Below are positions 9,635 to 19,163 of a DNA stretch of 64,000 bases, one piece after another. This stretch comes from Acidimicrobiaceae bacterium (GTDB taxonomy: Bacteria; Actinomycetota; Acidimicrobiia; Acidimicrobiales; Aldehydirespiratoraceae), in contig VYCM01000098.1 of NCBI GenBank assembly GCA_009843915.1, forward strand, positions 1-64,000, read 5' to 3'. Each line of letters opens with the position of its first letter. Positions within the stretch are counted from its first letter, which is position 1. A model generated the notes under the pieces. The model saw only the letters and a program-made list of their open reading frames with translations. It was not told where the DNA came from and ran no database searches. Made by a program: the position numbers and the translations under genes.

Positions 9635-11059
9635 GTGGGCGACCTCGAAGGACCCGTCGCCGCCGTGGGCGCCGACGGCACTGTCGAACCCTTGGGATCA
9701 CCGTGGCGAGTGGGCTGGGCCGTCGGAGCTGAGGACCGCTGGCACGTTGCGGCCGAGGAGGCCGCCGTCCGCACCCGCCTGGTCGACGACATGCCGGTCG
9801 TGGCCACGGCCATGAAGGTTCCCGGCGGCGATGTGGTGCTGAGAGTCGCCGCGGGGCTCACGGCGGGGGGTCGGGCGGTCGTGCTGGAGTTCACCAACGC
9901 GTCACCGGTTCCCGTGAGCCTGGCCGTAGGTGTGACCGGCTCGATCCATTCCGCCGCCGCCAAGGGATCCTGCCTCCTGGCCGATGGCCGGGTCGCAGTG
10001 GATCTGGGCTGTGCACCCGGAGGGATGGTGGCCGTCGACAACGGCGAGACATGGCCGGCCATTCGGGCTGAGCCGCCCAGGCGCGATTGCGAAGCACGAA
10101 GCCGCGCAGGCCTGGCTTCGGCTGCGGCCGTCGTTCCGTTGGTCCCCGGGGCGCCGCTGCGGGCCACCGTCCCCATTGATGGTGGAGCCGTGGCGGGCAG
10201 CTCGCCGGAGGAGATAGCGGCAGGTTGGCGGGTCGTGGTGGAGCGGGCCGCCTCGCTCGATCTTCCCGATGAGGCCGCGGTCCGGACATGGCGGCGGGGG
10301 ATCGCAGCGTCGGTCTTGGGTGCGGGTAGTGCGGAGCCGCTGGCTGCGGCTCGGGCCGCAGCCGTGCTCGACCGGGTGGGCCTGCCCGACGAGGCCGACC
10401 GGGCCAGGGAGGTGCTGGTCGGAGCGGCCGGCCGGTCGCGCCTGCCGCCGCCGGCGGCAGCGGCCGCGCTGCGGGCTCTGGCGTCCCGCCGGCTGCGAGC
10501 TGGCCGGGTCTCTCCGCTCGCGGACTGGGCGGGTCCACTGGCTGAGGCTGCGGCCGCGGGCGGCTGCCTCGACCCGATCACGCTGGAGCAGGTGGCCGCC
10601 GCCCTGGAGACAGAGGAACCCTCCGCCGCCCGTGACGCTCGCCGCCTGCTGGCCACCACAACATCGACCGCTTCCATGTCACCGGCGGCTTCGAGCGCCG
10701 ACGGCCTCGCCAAGGCGGTGCGGAACAGCCTCGCCTTCGGCGGTGACGGCGTCGCCGGAGTCGAGGCCCTGCTGGACTGCTTGGTCACCGAATCCGCCGA
10801 TCGCCTCGTGGTGCTGCCGGCACCGTCCGAGGCATGGAACCGAGCCCCGGTCGACGCCCGCTCGCTCGTGACCCGTCACGGCGTGCTGTCGTTCTCGGTT
10901 CGCTGGCACGGTCCCCGGCCGGCGCTGCTGTGGGAGCTACCGACCGTCAAGGGTCAGTATTCCTCTGGGACGACGGTGTGCTGCGGGCTCGACCAATCGT
11001 GGCAGTCCGAAGCCACGGCCGGCGAGGCTCTGCTGGAGCCGGGGACAATCGGCGCGTAG
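9635..11059 (+). CDS. hypothetical protein
   Basis: Long ORF 9476..11059; GTG start at 9635 with GGAGAG upstream preferred because the longer frame begins inside dispersed repeat A. Confidence 0.6.
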   Translation: MGDLEGPVAAVGADGTVEPLGSPWRVGWAVGAEDRWHVAAEEAAVRTRLVDDMPVVATAMKVPGGDVVLRVAAGLTAGGRAVVLEFTNASPVPVSLAVGVTGSIHSAAAKGSCLLADGRVAVDLGCAPGGMVAVDNGETWPAIRAEPPRRDCEARSRAGLASAAAVVPLVPGAPLRATVPIDGGAVAGSSPEEIAAGWRVVVERAASLDLPDEAAVRTWRRGIAASVLGAGSAEPLAAARAAAVLDRVGLPDEADRAREVLVGAAGRSRLPPPAAAAALRALASRRLRAGRVSPLADWAGPLAEAAAAGGCLDPITLEQVAAALETEEPSAARDARRLLATTTSTASMSPAASSADGLAKAVRNSLAFGGDGVAGVEALLDCLVTESADRLVVLPAPSEAWNRAPVDARSLVTRHGVLSFSVRWHGPRPALLWELPTVKGQYSSGTTVCCGLDQSWQSEATAGEALLEPGTIGA

Positions 11060-11119
11060 ACGAACTGGCGGGAGGCAGCGGCGTTGGTGGCGGAGAGCGG
11101 CGTGTGTCACACTGCACCC

Positions 11120-11323
11120 ATGGAATCGCACGCCCTGCCCGCAGCCGTACCAGCCCTTCCCGACGTCGATGTTCCGGTGTGGGCCTGGGCGCTCGTCGCG
11201 CTCGCCGTGGTGGTCTCCTACTTCGTCATGCTCGAGAACGGCGTCGTGCTCAGCCAGGTCGCCGAGACCCTCCACGAATTCTTCCACGACGGCCGTCACT
11301 TCGCTGGCGTGCCCTGCCACTGA
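11120..11323 (+). CDS. cbtB: CbtB-type cobalt transporter subunit
   Basis: Single TM helix followed by HEFFHDGRHFAGVPCH, the CbtB metal-binding C-terminus; followed directly by CbtA. Confidence 0.85.
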   Translation: MESHALPAAVPALPDVDVPVWAWALVALAVVVSYFVMLENGVVLSQVAETLHEFFHDGRHFAGVPCH

Positions 11324-11339
11324 GCGCTCCACCGGCCAC

Positions 11340-12044
11340 ATGAAGCGGATCCTGGGGATCGGCTGCCTGGCCGGTCTGGCCGCGGGCGTCGCGGCGGCCC
11401 TGTTCGCGGCGACCGCCGGCCGGGGGCCGATACGCGACGCCATCGCCCTGGAGGACAGCATCAGTCACGCCACCAGCGGCGCCCACCACGAGGACCTCTT
11501 CAGCCGGGGAGTGCAGGAGATCGGCGGCGCGGTAGGGCTGGTCGTCTTGGGGTTGGCTCTGGGCGTCATCTTCTCCGTCGTGCTCGCCGCGGTGGGGCCC
11601 CGGCTGGCCGCGTTCACGCCACTGGCGGCCTCGTTGCGGCTCGGGCTCTTCGGGTTCGTGGCCGTGGTCCTGGTGCCCTTCCTGAAGTATCCCGCCAACC
11701 CGCCGGCCGTCGGCGACCCCGACACCGTCAACGAGCGCACCGTCTTGTACTTCGCCGTGTTGGGCCTCTCGATCCTGCTCACCTGGGCCGTGTGGCGGTT
11801 CCATCTAGGGGTCTCCCTGGCTCCGGTGGCCAAGGCATGGGCGACAGCCGCGCTCTACGGCGCGGGGCTCGCCGTGATCTTCCTGGCCCTGCCCGGGAAC
11901 CCCGATTCCATTGACGCGCCTGCCGACCTCGTGTGGCGGTTCCGCCTGGCCTCGCTGGGAGGCCTGGCCGCGGCCTGGGCGACGCTGGCCCTGGTTACCG
12001 GCACGCTGTTCTCTAGATCAGCCTCCACTCAAGCTTCGGCGTAG
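11340..12044 (+). CDS. cbtA: CbtA family cobalt transporter
   Basis: Multi-TM protein MKRILGIGCLAGLAAGVAAALFAA..., FLKYPANPPAVGDPDTVNERT motif; downstream of cbtB. Confidence 0.85.
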   Translation: MKRILGIGCLAGLAAGVAAALFAATAGRGPIRDAIALEDSISHATSGAHHEDLFSRGVQEIGGAVGLVVLGLALGVIFSVVLAAVGPRLAAFTPLAASLRLGLFGFVAVVLVPFLKYPANPPAVGDPDTVNERTVLYFAVLGLSILLTWAVWRFHLGVSLAPVAKAWATAALYGAGLAVIFLALPGNPDSIDAPADLVWRFRLASLGGLAAAWATLALVTGTLFSRSASTQASA

Positions 12045-13186
12045 ATCTCCATGTGGCGTCGGGCCGTGCTGGTCCACGAGTAGCGGTCCGCCGTGACGGC
12101 TCCAGCCGACCGCAGGCGACGCACCAGTTCCCGGTCGTCTCGCACCCGGGCCATGCCGGCCGCCAGTGAGGCAGGGTCGGCCGCCCCGGTCAACACCGCG
12201 TCGACATCATGGGTCAAGAACTCCCGGAAGACCTCGATGTCGGAGGCGACCACCGGCAGCCCGGCGGCCAGAGCCTCCAGCACGACCAGGCCCCAGCCCT
12301 CGCTGATCGACGGGAACACGAAACTGTCGGCCGCACCGAACCAGCCGGGCAGCTCCGTGTCGGGCACCGTGCCCACCAGCACCACGTCGTCCCCGAGACG
12401 CAAGCCGTGGGAGCCCAGCGACCCCAGCACCTCGTCCCGGTAGGCCTGATAGTCCTGGAAGGAGTGGCCGCCCACCACGGCCAGCATCGGGCGCGGGCCC
12501 TGCATGGCCTTCAGCAGGCCCAGCGCCTCGACCAGGTAGCGCGAGCCCTTGCGGGGCTCGACGCCTCCCACCGTCAGGTACAGGTGGCGTTCGCCGGCGT
12601 CGATCCTCGACCGCAGGGCGTCGCGCTCCTCCGGCGACTGCGCCGCACCCGCGAACCGCTCGACGCGCACGCCGTTGGTGACCACCGCCGCCTTCACGCC
12701 GTAGTCGTCGAGCAGGCGCCTCCGCCACGGCTCGCTCACCACCAGCACCCGGTCCGGCTCGGTGATGGCCGCGTCCTGACACTCGATCAGCGCCGGGGTG
12801 GTGAAGTCGTCTATGTGGTGGACCGTGCGGAACAGCCGGAACCCGGCTCCCCGGTCGCGAACCCGGGCCGCGGCTCGGGCCGAGATGCAGTCCTGGGTGT
12901 GAATGATGTCGAAACGGTCCGCGAGGTCGGCACCAAGGCCCGATTCGAGAGCATCGATGTGGGAGAACACCCGCTCGGTCAGAGTGCCCGCCCGGGTCGG
13001 CGCCTCGACGATGTGCACCGGCACTGAAGTGGGCCGGAAGAACCCCTCAGCCGGGTCGCCCAAGGCGACCAGCATCACGTCAACCCCCTCCGCGGCCAGA
13101 GCCTCGGCCAGCTCCACGCTGTGCACCGCCCCGCCCCGCGGCCTCACCGAGTAGGTGGCAATGGCGACACGCGCCGTCAGGGTCAC
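12029..13186 (-). CDS. MSMEG_0565-type family 4 glycosyltransferase
   Basis: MTLTARVAIATYSVRPRGGAVHSVELAEALAAEG..., HTQDCISARAA, GGVEPRKGSRYLVEAL, SEGWGLVVLEALAAGLPVVASDI. Confidence 0.85.
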   Translation of the reverse strand: MTLTARVAIATYSVRPRGGAVHSVELAEALAAEGVDVMLVALGDPAEGFFRPTSVPVHIVEAPTRAGTLTERVFSHIDALESGLGADLADRFDIIHTQDCISARAAARVRDRGAGFRLFRTVHHIDDFTTPALIECQDAAITEPDRVLVVSEPWRRRLLDDYGVKAAVVTNGVRVERFAGAAQSPEERDALRSRIDAGERHLYLTVGGVEPRKGSRYLVEALGLLKAMQGPRPMLAVVGGHSFQDYQAYRDEVLGSLGSHGLRLGDDVVLVGTVPDTELPGWFGAADSFVFPSISEGWGLVVLEALAAGLPVVASDIEVFREFLTHDVDAVLTGAADPASLAAGMARVRDDRELVRRLRSAGAVTADRYSWTSTARRHMEIYAEA

Positions 13187-14736
13187 GCCGTCAGGCTTGT
13201 CGACAGGTCGTGATGGACGAGCGCCGGGTCGCGGTTCACAAGCGCGGCCGCGGCCAGAGCGGCCCGGGCGTTGGTCTCAGCCACGACGCAGCCCGCTTCC
13301 CGCATGATCGAACGCTGCCGCTCGAAGCCCTGGGGATCCCGGTCGGTACCCAGCACGTAGGCCACGACGGCTGCCCCCGACGCCACTATCTCCGCCGCGG
13401 CCGGAGCGAGCATGGCGGCCGGGTCCGGATGGGCGCCGTCTCCGATGACCACGTCGAGCAGCACCGCCGCCACCGTCGGGTCCGAGACCTGGCCTTGCAG
13501 CCGTTCGAGCCTTGCCTCGGGATCGATCATGGGGTGGGGGCGTCCCACCGTGAACTCCTCCTCGCCCAGATCCAGGCACACGTGGCCGCCGGGTGGGCCG
13601 GGCAGCCCCCATTCAGGGTCGAGCGGCGTGTTGGAGAACACCGGGCCGATGTGGCGGCTGGCGATGGTCATCGCCTCGTAGGCCAGCGTGCCCCCACTGA
13701 ACAGTCCCACCATCCGTCTCCGGCGCTGGTCGAGGGAGGTGGAGAGCCGGGCGGTCGCGGCGTCGATCGTGCCGATCGGGTCGGCGCCGGTGTGACCGAG
13801 GCGATCCAGGGACTCCACCACGCCCTGTTCGAGCGTGTTGCACACCGCTACTCCGGGCGCCACAGCCACGGGCCGGTCCAGACCGATCAGAGCAGCCACG
13901 ATGGGCTTGTTGGTGGCCTTGGTCAGCAGACGCTCGGCCACAGCCGGAGCCGGCGGCTTGGAGACCAGCAGGATCAGCTCCGTTCCGTCGTGACGGTCGA
14001 ACGCCTCCACCGCGGCTTCGGCCATAAGCCCGCCGACGTCTTCAGACAGGTCGCGGCCCCCCACGCCGATTACATGTGAGACACCGGATCCCCAGCGGTC
14101 GAGCAGCGTCATGGCCTCCTGGGCACCCGTGCCCGCGGCCGCGACCACTCCCACCGGCCCGGGCGCCACCCGGTTGGAGAAGCCGAGCCCAACCCCGCCC
14201 AATGCGGCCGTGCCCGCTCCGGGGCCCATGACCAGCCGGCCTAGGGAGCGGGCCCGTCGCTTCAAGTCGATCTCGTCGGCCAGGGGGACGTTGTCACTGA
14301 ACAGCAGCACGTCGAGGCCGCGGGTCAGGGCCTTGTGAGCCTCGAGGGCCGCGTAAGGGCCCGGAACGGAGAGGATGGCGACGTTGGCCTCAGGTGCCGA
14401 GACCAGAGCCTCGTCCAGATCGGCGGGGCGTGTGTCTGCAGGCGGGACGCCGGTGCCGGTTGACCCGCTCTCCTCGAATAGCACCGCCCAGGCTCTCAAC
14501 AGGGCTGCCGGCAAGTGCTCGTCGGTGCCCCTGATCGCAAGAACGAGATCGTTGGCCGCGGCACCGTCGAGCCCTTCGGTCACTCCCTCGTCAAGCAGGA
14601 CCTCCAGGTTGGCCGGCGTGGCCATGAGCGCCCAAGCCCAGTCGACGCCGGGAGCCTCCAGCATGGCGCGAGTCGCCTCGAGCAGTCGCACGCTGTCGAC
14701 GTAGCAGTCTGCGACAACCTTGGCTCTGGCGGTCAT
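13183..14736 (-). CDS. fdrA: FdrA family protein (AllF-like, putative oxamate carbamoyltransferase subunit)
   Basis: VLLFSDNVPLADEIDLKRRARSLGRLVMGPGAGTAALGGVGLGFSN... is the FdrA/succinyl-CoA-synthetase-like signature. Confidence 0.86.
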   Translation of the reverse strand: MTARAKVVADCYVDSVRLLEATRAMLEAPGVDWAWALMATPANLEVLLDEGVTEGLDGAAANDLVLAIRGTDEHLPAALLRAWAVLFEESGSTGTGVPPADTRPADLDEALVSAPEANVAILSVPGPYAALEAHKALTRGLDVLLFSDNVPLADEIDLKRRARSLGRLVMGPGAGTAALGGVGLGFSNRVAPGPVGVVAAAGTGAQEAMTLLDRWGSGVSHVIGVGGRDLSEDVGGLMAEAAVEAFDRHDGTELILLVSKPPAPAVAERLLTKATNKPIVAALIGLDRPVAVAPGVAVCNTLEQGVVESLDRLGHTGADPIGTIDAATARLSTSLDQRRRRMVGLFSGGTLAYEAMTIASRHIGPVFSNTPLDPEWGLPGPPGGHVCLDLGEEEFTVGRPHPMIDPEARLERLQGQVSDPTVAAVLLDVVIGDGAHPDPAAMLAPAAAEIVASGAAVVAYVLGTDRDPQGFERQRSIMREAGCVVAETNARAALAAAALVNRDPALVHHDLSTSLTA

Positions 14737-14748
14737 GGCATGGATCCG

Positions 14749-15729
14749 TCAGGAGATCGGCGCAGGCACGGGGTCGGGCACGATCCGTGTGCCCCGGGGA
14801 CCCTCAATCACGCCGGCGGGCTCATCGAGAGTCGCGTACACGAGCTCGGGCGTGGTTATCGCCGAGATCCGCCCCGCGGCCTCCACGAACTCGATGGCGG
14901 CCTCCACCTTGGGTCCCATGCTGCCGGGAGGGAACTGGCCGTCGACCAGGTGGCGCCGGGCAACCGATGCGGTCATCTCCGTGACCACCTCCTCCTGCGG
15001 GGTACCGAAGTTGAGGCGCACTGAAGCCACACCGGTCACCATAACCAGGGCCTGGGCGCCCACGGAATCGGCGATCCTCTCCGCGGCGAAGTCCTTGTCG
15101 ATGACCGCGTCCACCCCCCGGTAGGCGCCGTCGGCCGAGCGCGACACCGGGATCCCGCCGCCCCCGCCGGCCACGACTATGTATCCGAGGTCGACCAGCG
15201 TCGATATGGCCGGAGCCTCGATGGGGGCCATCGGCCGCGGCGACGGGACCACCCGCCGGTAGCCCCGGCCCGAATCCTCGACCATGGTCCACCCCCGCAC
15301 CGATGTCAGCGCGTCCGCCTCGGTCCGGTCGAAGAATGGGCCGATGGGCTTGGTGGGGCGCGACAGGGCAGGATCGCCGGGGTCGACCTCGACATGCGTG
15401 ATGACGGACACCGCGCCGGTGATCTCGCGCCTGCACACTTCATTGAGCGCCAGGCAGATCAGGCTCCCCAACTGCCCTTGCGTCATGGCGCCCAGAGTGA
15501 ACAACGGCAGCGCGGGCACGAGGTCGGTCGAGCCCTCGTGCTGGATGGCCAGGTTGCCGACCTGGGGGCCATTGCCGTGGACGATCACCACGTTCCATCC
15601 CTTACGGATCAGCGACCGCACCGAGTGGGCCATGGCCAGGGCGTTGGTGTACTGCTCCTCGAGGGTGCCGCGCTGGTCCTCGCGAATGAGTGCATTGCCT
15701 CCGAGAGCGAGAATTGCGGTCTCGGCCAA
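14749..15729 (-). CDS. arcC: carbamate kinase
   Basis: ILALGGNALIREDQRGT..., VIVHGNGPQVGNL, VVAGGGGGIPV, DAVIDKDFAAERIADSVGAQALVMVTGV. Confidence 0.95.
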   Translation of the reverse strand: MAETAILALGGNALIREDQRGTLEEQYTNALAMAHSVRSLIRKGWNVVIVHGNGPQVGNLAIQHEGSTDLVPALPLFTLGAMTQGQLGSLICLALNEVCRREITGAVSVITHVEVDPGDPALSRPTKPIGPFFDRTEADALTSVRGWTMVEDSGRGYRRVVPSPRPMAPIEAPAISTLVDLGYIVVAGGGGGIPVSRSADGAYRGVDAVIDKDFAAERIADSVGAQALVMVTGVASVRLNFGTPQEEVVTEMTASVARRHLVDGQFPPGSMGPKVEAAIEFVEAAGRISAITTPELVYATLDEPAGVIEGPRGTRIVPDPVPAPIS

Positions 15730-15814
15730 GGCTCACTCCTCTCGCCAGACCCCGCCGGGTCCGTCGGATCCGAAACGGAGCCCTCAAGTCTGCCGATAGC
15801 AGAACCGACTTTCT

Positions 15815-15820
15815 TATAGT
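15815..15820 (+). promoter_or_regulatory. candidate -10 element TATAGT in the divergent carbamate kinase / 15896 intergenic region
   Basis: TTCTTATAGTAGATGAG resembles the TCTTATAGTTGAC elements at 22961 and 31084. Confidence 0.35.
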
Positions 15821-15895
15821 AGATGAGAGGCGAGGGGCCATGCCAAGCCTCGGGTCCACCGGGGCGGGCGCCGCACACGACAAGGAGCGACGACG

Positions 15896-16552
15896 ATGCC
15901 GAGCGGTGCGAGTGACACAGACCCCACCGCCGTGCTGGCCGCCCACTGGAACGAGAGCGAGCGTCGCCTCTATCCGACGGCCACCACGAACCCCGACGCC
16001 TACCAGTCGGCCGTGAAGCTGGTTCGTGCCGTGGCCGACGCCCTAGTTGATGTTTCCGATCTCGAGGAGTTGGTCCAGAGGTGGGAGTATCGCTCCGCCG
16101 TCCTGGACGCAGCGGTCAGCGCCACAGGCGAAACGATCGCCTACGGCCTCACAGAGGCGACCGCTGGCTGCGGGTTCGCCATCCGCCGCCGCGAGCTGCT
16201 GAACGAGCGGGCCGAGCGTCAGCGCCGCGAGAGCATCAACGCGGCACGCCAGGGGGGCCAGGTGTGGGCGGTTATCCACGAGCAGGGCGACCTGGCGTCC
16301 GGCCTCGCCGATCCCTACCAGTGCATGGAGATGCACTTGCCGACCGGGCTGGCCGTCGTGAGCATGGTCGAGCCCGACCCGTCGACCATGACCCCCGTTT
16401 ACGTGGTGACGGTGACGGATACGGGGGAGCCCGGCGGGGGCGCGCCCGGCATCGACGCGGGGTCCTTCGAGGATCTGGAGACAGCCGATCTGGAGCTGTT
16501 CGAGGAGAACCGGCGGGCCATGAGAAGTCGCGTCGAGGCCGCGGGAGCTTGA
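15896..16552 (+). CDS. hypothetical protein
   Basis: Uninterrupted ORF divergent from carbamate kinase; MPSGASDTDPTAVLAAHWNESERRLYPTATTNPDAYQ...; no family recognised. Confidence 0.7.
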   Translation: MPSGASDTDPTAVLAAHWNESERRLYPTATTNPDAYQSAVKLVRAVADALVDVSDLEELVQRWEYRSAVLDAAVSATGETIAYGLTEATAGCGFAIRRRELLNERAERQRRESINAARQGGQVWAVIHEQGDLASGLADPYQCMEMHLPTGLAVVSMVEPDPSTMTPVYVVTVTDTGEPGGGAPGIDAGSFEDLETADLELFEENRRAMRSRVEAAGA

Positions 16553-16565
16553 GTTGGCCCTGCCT

Positions 16566-17540
16566 CTAGCTCCACAGTCCGGTGATGGGCTCGCTCTTGA
16601 GGTCGAACACCTCGCGGCTCTCGCCGCCCGCTCGCAGAGTCAGCACGCCGCTGCCGTTGACGGAACCGGCCACCGCGGCGGCCAGTCCTGCCGAGCGGAA
16701 CAGGTCCACGCACGGGCCGGGCCGGTCGGTGGTGAGCCAGAACGCATAGGTCGGGAAGCAGACGAGCCAGCGGTCCAGGCTCACTCCGGCCGGTGCCGGC
16801 AACCCGTCCAGGTCGATCTCCGCCCCGAGCCTTCCGGGTTCGAGGAGCATGGCCAGCGAGCCGATGGACCCGGCCATGCTGACGTCCTTGGCTGCCTGCG
16901 CCAGGTCCATGCGAGCGGCCTCGGCCAGCAGGCGCACGTCTCGGGCCAGGTGTGGGCCCTGATGTCCGAGTGTGGTGAAGAAGGGGAAGTCGGTCCTCAT
17001 GCGGCCTTCGAGGCAGCAGGCGAACACGAGATGCTGTCCCGGACGGGCCCGGCTCACCGACAGCACCCGGTCGGCGTCACCGACAGCGAAGGCCGACAGC
17101 GCCGGCTCGCCCTCGTGCTCGCTGATGTGCCCGCCCACGATCGCCACGTCGTAGAGGGCGGCCGCCTCGGCCATGCCCTTGAGCGCCTCGGCCCCGACCG
17201 AGGCCGGCGCCACTACCGTGTTGACGATGGCCCTGGGCGCCGCGCCCATGGCCGCCAGGTCGTTGACGTTGGCGAGCACGGCCGCCACCCCGGCCGCCCG
17301 GGGATCGGCCGCCACGAATGCGGGATGCATGGCCTCGCCGCAAACGATCATGGAGCCGAGGCCGGCCATCTCGACGACGGCGCCGTCGTCGCCCGGTCCG
17401 GTCAGCGGATCGGAGGGGCCGACCACCCGGCGGACGGCTCCGATGGCCTGCTTGGCACGCAGGCCCGCATGGTCCCTGACCGCGGCGACCAAGTCGTCCA
17501 GCGATGGAGGCTCAGGTGAGGCTGGCTCCCGAGACGGCAC
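16566..17540 (-). CDS. AIR synthase-related protein, sll0787-like family
   Basis: PGDDGAVVEM, AAVLANVNDLAAMGA PurM-like motifs, IVGGHISEHEG; start MPSREPASPEPP assumed. Confidence 0.84.
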   Translation of the reverse strand: MPSREPASPEPPSLDDLVAAVRDHAGLRAKQAIGAVRRVVGPSDPLTGPGDDGAVVEMAGLGSMIVCGEAMHPAFVAADPRAAGVAAVLANVNDLAAMGAAPRAIVNTVVAPASVGAEALKGMAEAAALYDVAIVGGHISEHEGEPALSAFAVGDADRVLSVSRARPGQHLVFACCLEGRMRTDFPFFTTLGHQGPHLARDVRLLAEAARMDLAQAAKDVSMAGSIGSLAMLLEPGRLGAEIDLDGLPAPAGVSLDRWLVCFPTYAFWLTTDRPGPCVDLFRSAGLAAAVAGSVNGSGVLTLRAGGESREVFDLKSEPITGLWS

Positions 17541-18361
17541 GGCCGCACGGTACAGCAGCGGCCGGCCCGCTCTCCGCGGTCTCGGTCGGCCAGGCCGTGC
17601 TCGAGGCCGCGTCGGAGGACTTCGCCGGCCGGGTTGCGGGGGTGTTCCGCGACGGGTTCTACGTCTCGGGACCCTCCGAGACGTTGTTCGCGGTGCTCGG
17701 TCCCGGCGCTTGGCCAGGGCCACTGCATCTTGTCGTCGTTGAGCTACCCGATCTCCCGGGCCGGCACGACCGGGTGAGCGTCGGCGGAGGAGTCCTTACC
17801 GCGGGCCGGCTGACGGTCCGCCTCGACGGGTGCGAGCTCTGGGCGCCGAGCCTGCCCGAGCACCTCGGTGCCGACTCACGGGCATGGCAGGACCTGGCTG
17901 CGTGTCCCGCTCCCGAACTGGCCACCGTCTGGGAAGCGGTGACCGGCGATGTCGGCCGCGGCGACCTGACGGCTGCAACCTGCCGGCTCCAGGGTCGCGG
18001 AACCGGGCTGACCCCCAGTGGCGACGACGTGCTGGCCGGCATCCTGCTAGTCGGTGCTATCGACCCGAGCCGCCAACCTGACCTCGCCCACCTGGCCCTC
18101 GAGGCCCGCACCACCCGGCTGAGTCGCGCCTTCCTGCGCTGGGCCGCGGCCGGCCACAGCATCCAGCCCGCGCACGCCCTGCTGGACGCCTCCGCCTCCG
18201 GCGATCACGCCGGGATGCGCGAGGCCGCGGCGTCGCTGGCTGGCGTGGGCACCACGTCAGGCCGGGCGCTCGTGGCCGGCATCGCGCTGGCCGCCACCGG
18301 ACTCGCTCTCACGAGCGCACGTACAATGACCCCCCGGCCCGCTGACGTGCGACGCCGGTGA
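17504..18361 (+). CDS. DUF2877 domain protein (AllH-like, putative oxamate carbamoyltransferase subunit)
   Basis: GRGTGLTPSGDDVLAGIL signature and GTTSGRALVAGIALA; exact start uncertain (17504 or 17516) because it overlaps the divergent AIR-synthase-like gene. Confidence 0.82.
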   Translation: MEAQVRLAPETARPHGTAAAGPLSAVSVGQAVLEAASEDFAGRVAGVFRDGFYVSGPSETLFAVLGPGAWPGPLHLVVVELPDLPGRHDRVSVGGGVLTAGRLTVRLDGCELWAPSLPEHLGADSRAWQDLAACPAPELATVWEAVTGDVGRGDLTAATCRLQGRGTGLTPSGDDVLAGILLVGAIDPSRQPDLAHLALEARTTRLSRAFLRWAAAGHSIQPAHALLDASASGDHAGMREAAASLAGVGTTSGRALVAGIALAATGLALTSARTMTPRPADVRRR

Positions 18362-18374
18362 GGAGATCGCCTAG

Positions 18375-19163
18375 ATGCCCATCTCTGAGTCTCCCCGGTT
18401 CCTTCGAACGGCCGCCCGGACGATCAAGCCGCGCCGGCGCGGCATCACCCATGTCATCGACACTGGCACGCCGCTGGCGGGTATCGAAGCACTAGTGGAG
18501 GCCTACGGCGCGTTCGTGGATGTCTGGAAGTTCGGTTTCGGCACCGCCTACCTCGACGCCGCGATCGCATCCAAGATCGAGTTGCTCCAGGCCCACGACA
18601 TCAAGGCCTGCCCCGGGGGCACGCTGCTGGAGGCCGCTTGGTGGCAGGGCCGCAGCGAGGAGTTCTTCGGTTGGGCCCGGTCCCTGGGCTTCGATTGCGT
18701 GGAGGTCTCGAGGGGCGCGACCGGGATGCCCCCGAGCGCCAAGCTGGCACTGATCGCCGCGGCCCGCGACCACACCTTCGAGGTGTTCGCCGAGGTGGGG
18801 AGCAAGGATCCCGGTGAGCCGGCCCGACCGGAGCAGTGGCTCGAGGAGGCACGCCGCGACATCGACAGCGGTGCCCGCTGGCTGGTGGCCGAGGGTCGGG
18901 AGAGCGGGACCGTGGGCCTCTACACCGCCGATGGGCTGGTAAGGGCGGATCTCGTGGACGCCCTCGAGGGCGCCGGAACGGATGCGCCGGTGGTGTACGA
19001 GGCCCCCCGACGCGAACAGCAGGCGTGGCTTGTGAACCACTTGGGGGCGAACGTCAACCTGGCGAACATCCCGCGCGACGAGATTCTCGCAGTGGAGGCC
19101 CTCCGGCGCGGGTTGCGATCCGACACCCTCCGAACCCGTCTTGCTGCTGCATGTTCGACCTAG
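18375..19163 (+). CDS. comA: phosphosulfolactate synthase (ComA family)
   Basis: GITHVIDTGTPLAGIEALVEAYGAFVDVWKFGFGTAYLD..., KACPGGTLLEAA, GFDCVEVSRGATGMP, EVGSKDPGEPARPEQWLEEARRDIDSGARWLVAEGRESG. Confidence 0.9.
   Translation: MPISESPRFLRTAARTIKPRRRGITHVIDTGTPLAGIEALVEAYGAFVDVWKFGFGTAYLDAAIASKIELLQAHDIKACPGGTLLEAAWWQGRSEEFFGWARSLGFDCVEVSRGATGMPPSAKLALIAAARDHTFEVFAEVGSKDPGEPARPEQWLEEARRDIDSGARWLVAEGRESGTVGLYTADGLVRADLVDALEGAGTDAPVVYEAPRREQQAWLVNHLGANVNLANIPRDEILAVEALRRGLRSDTLRTRLAAACST

Noticed and set aside
8383-10788. 801-aa minus-strand ORF
   Set aside because: Antisense to gpsA and the hypothetical gene; S/T/A/R-rich composition with no domain signatures.
11060-11119. Possible cobalamin/cobalt riboswitch upstream of cbtB
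   Set aside because: Only 60 nt separate the upstream stop and the start; no convincing B12-box or conserved core was visible by eye.
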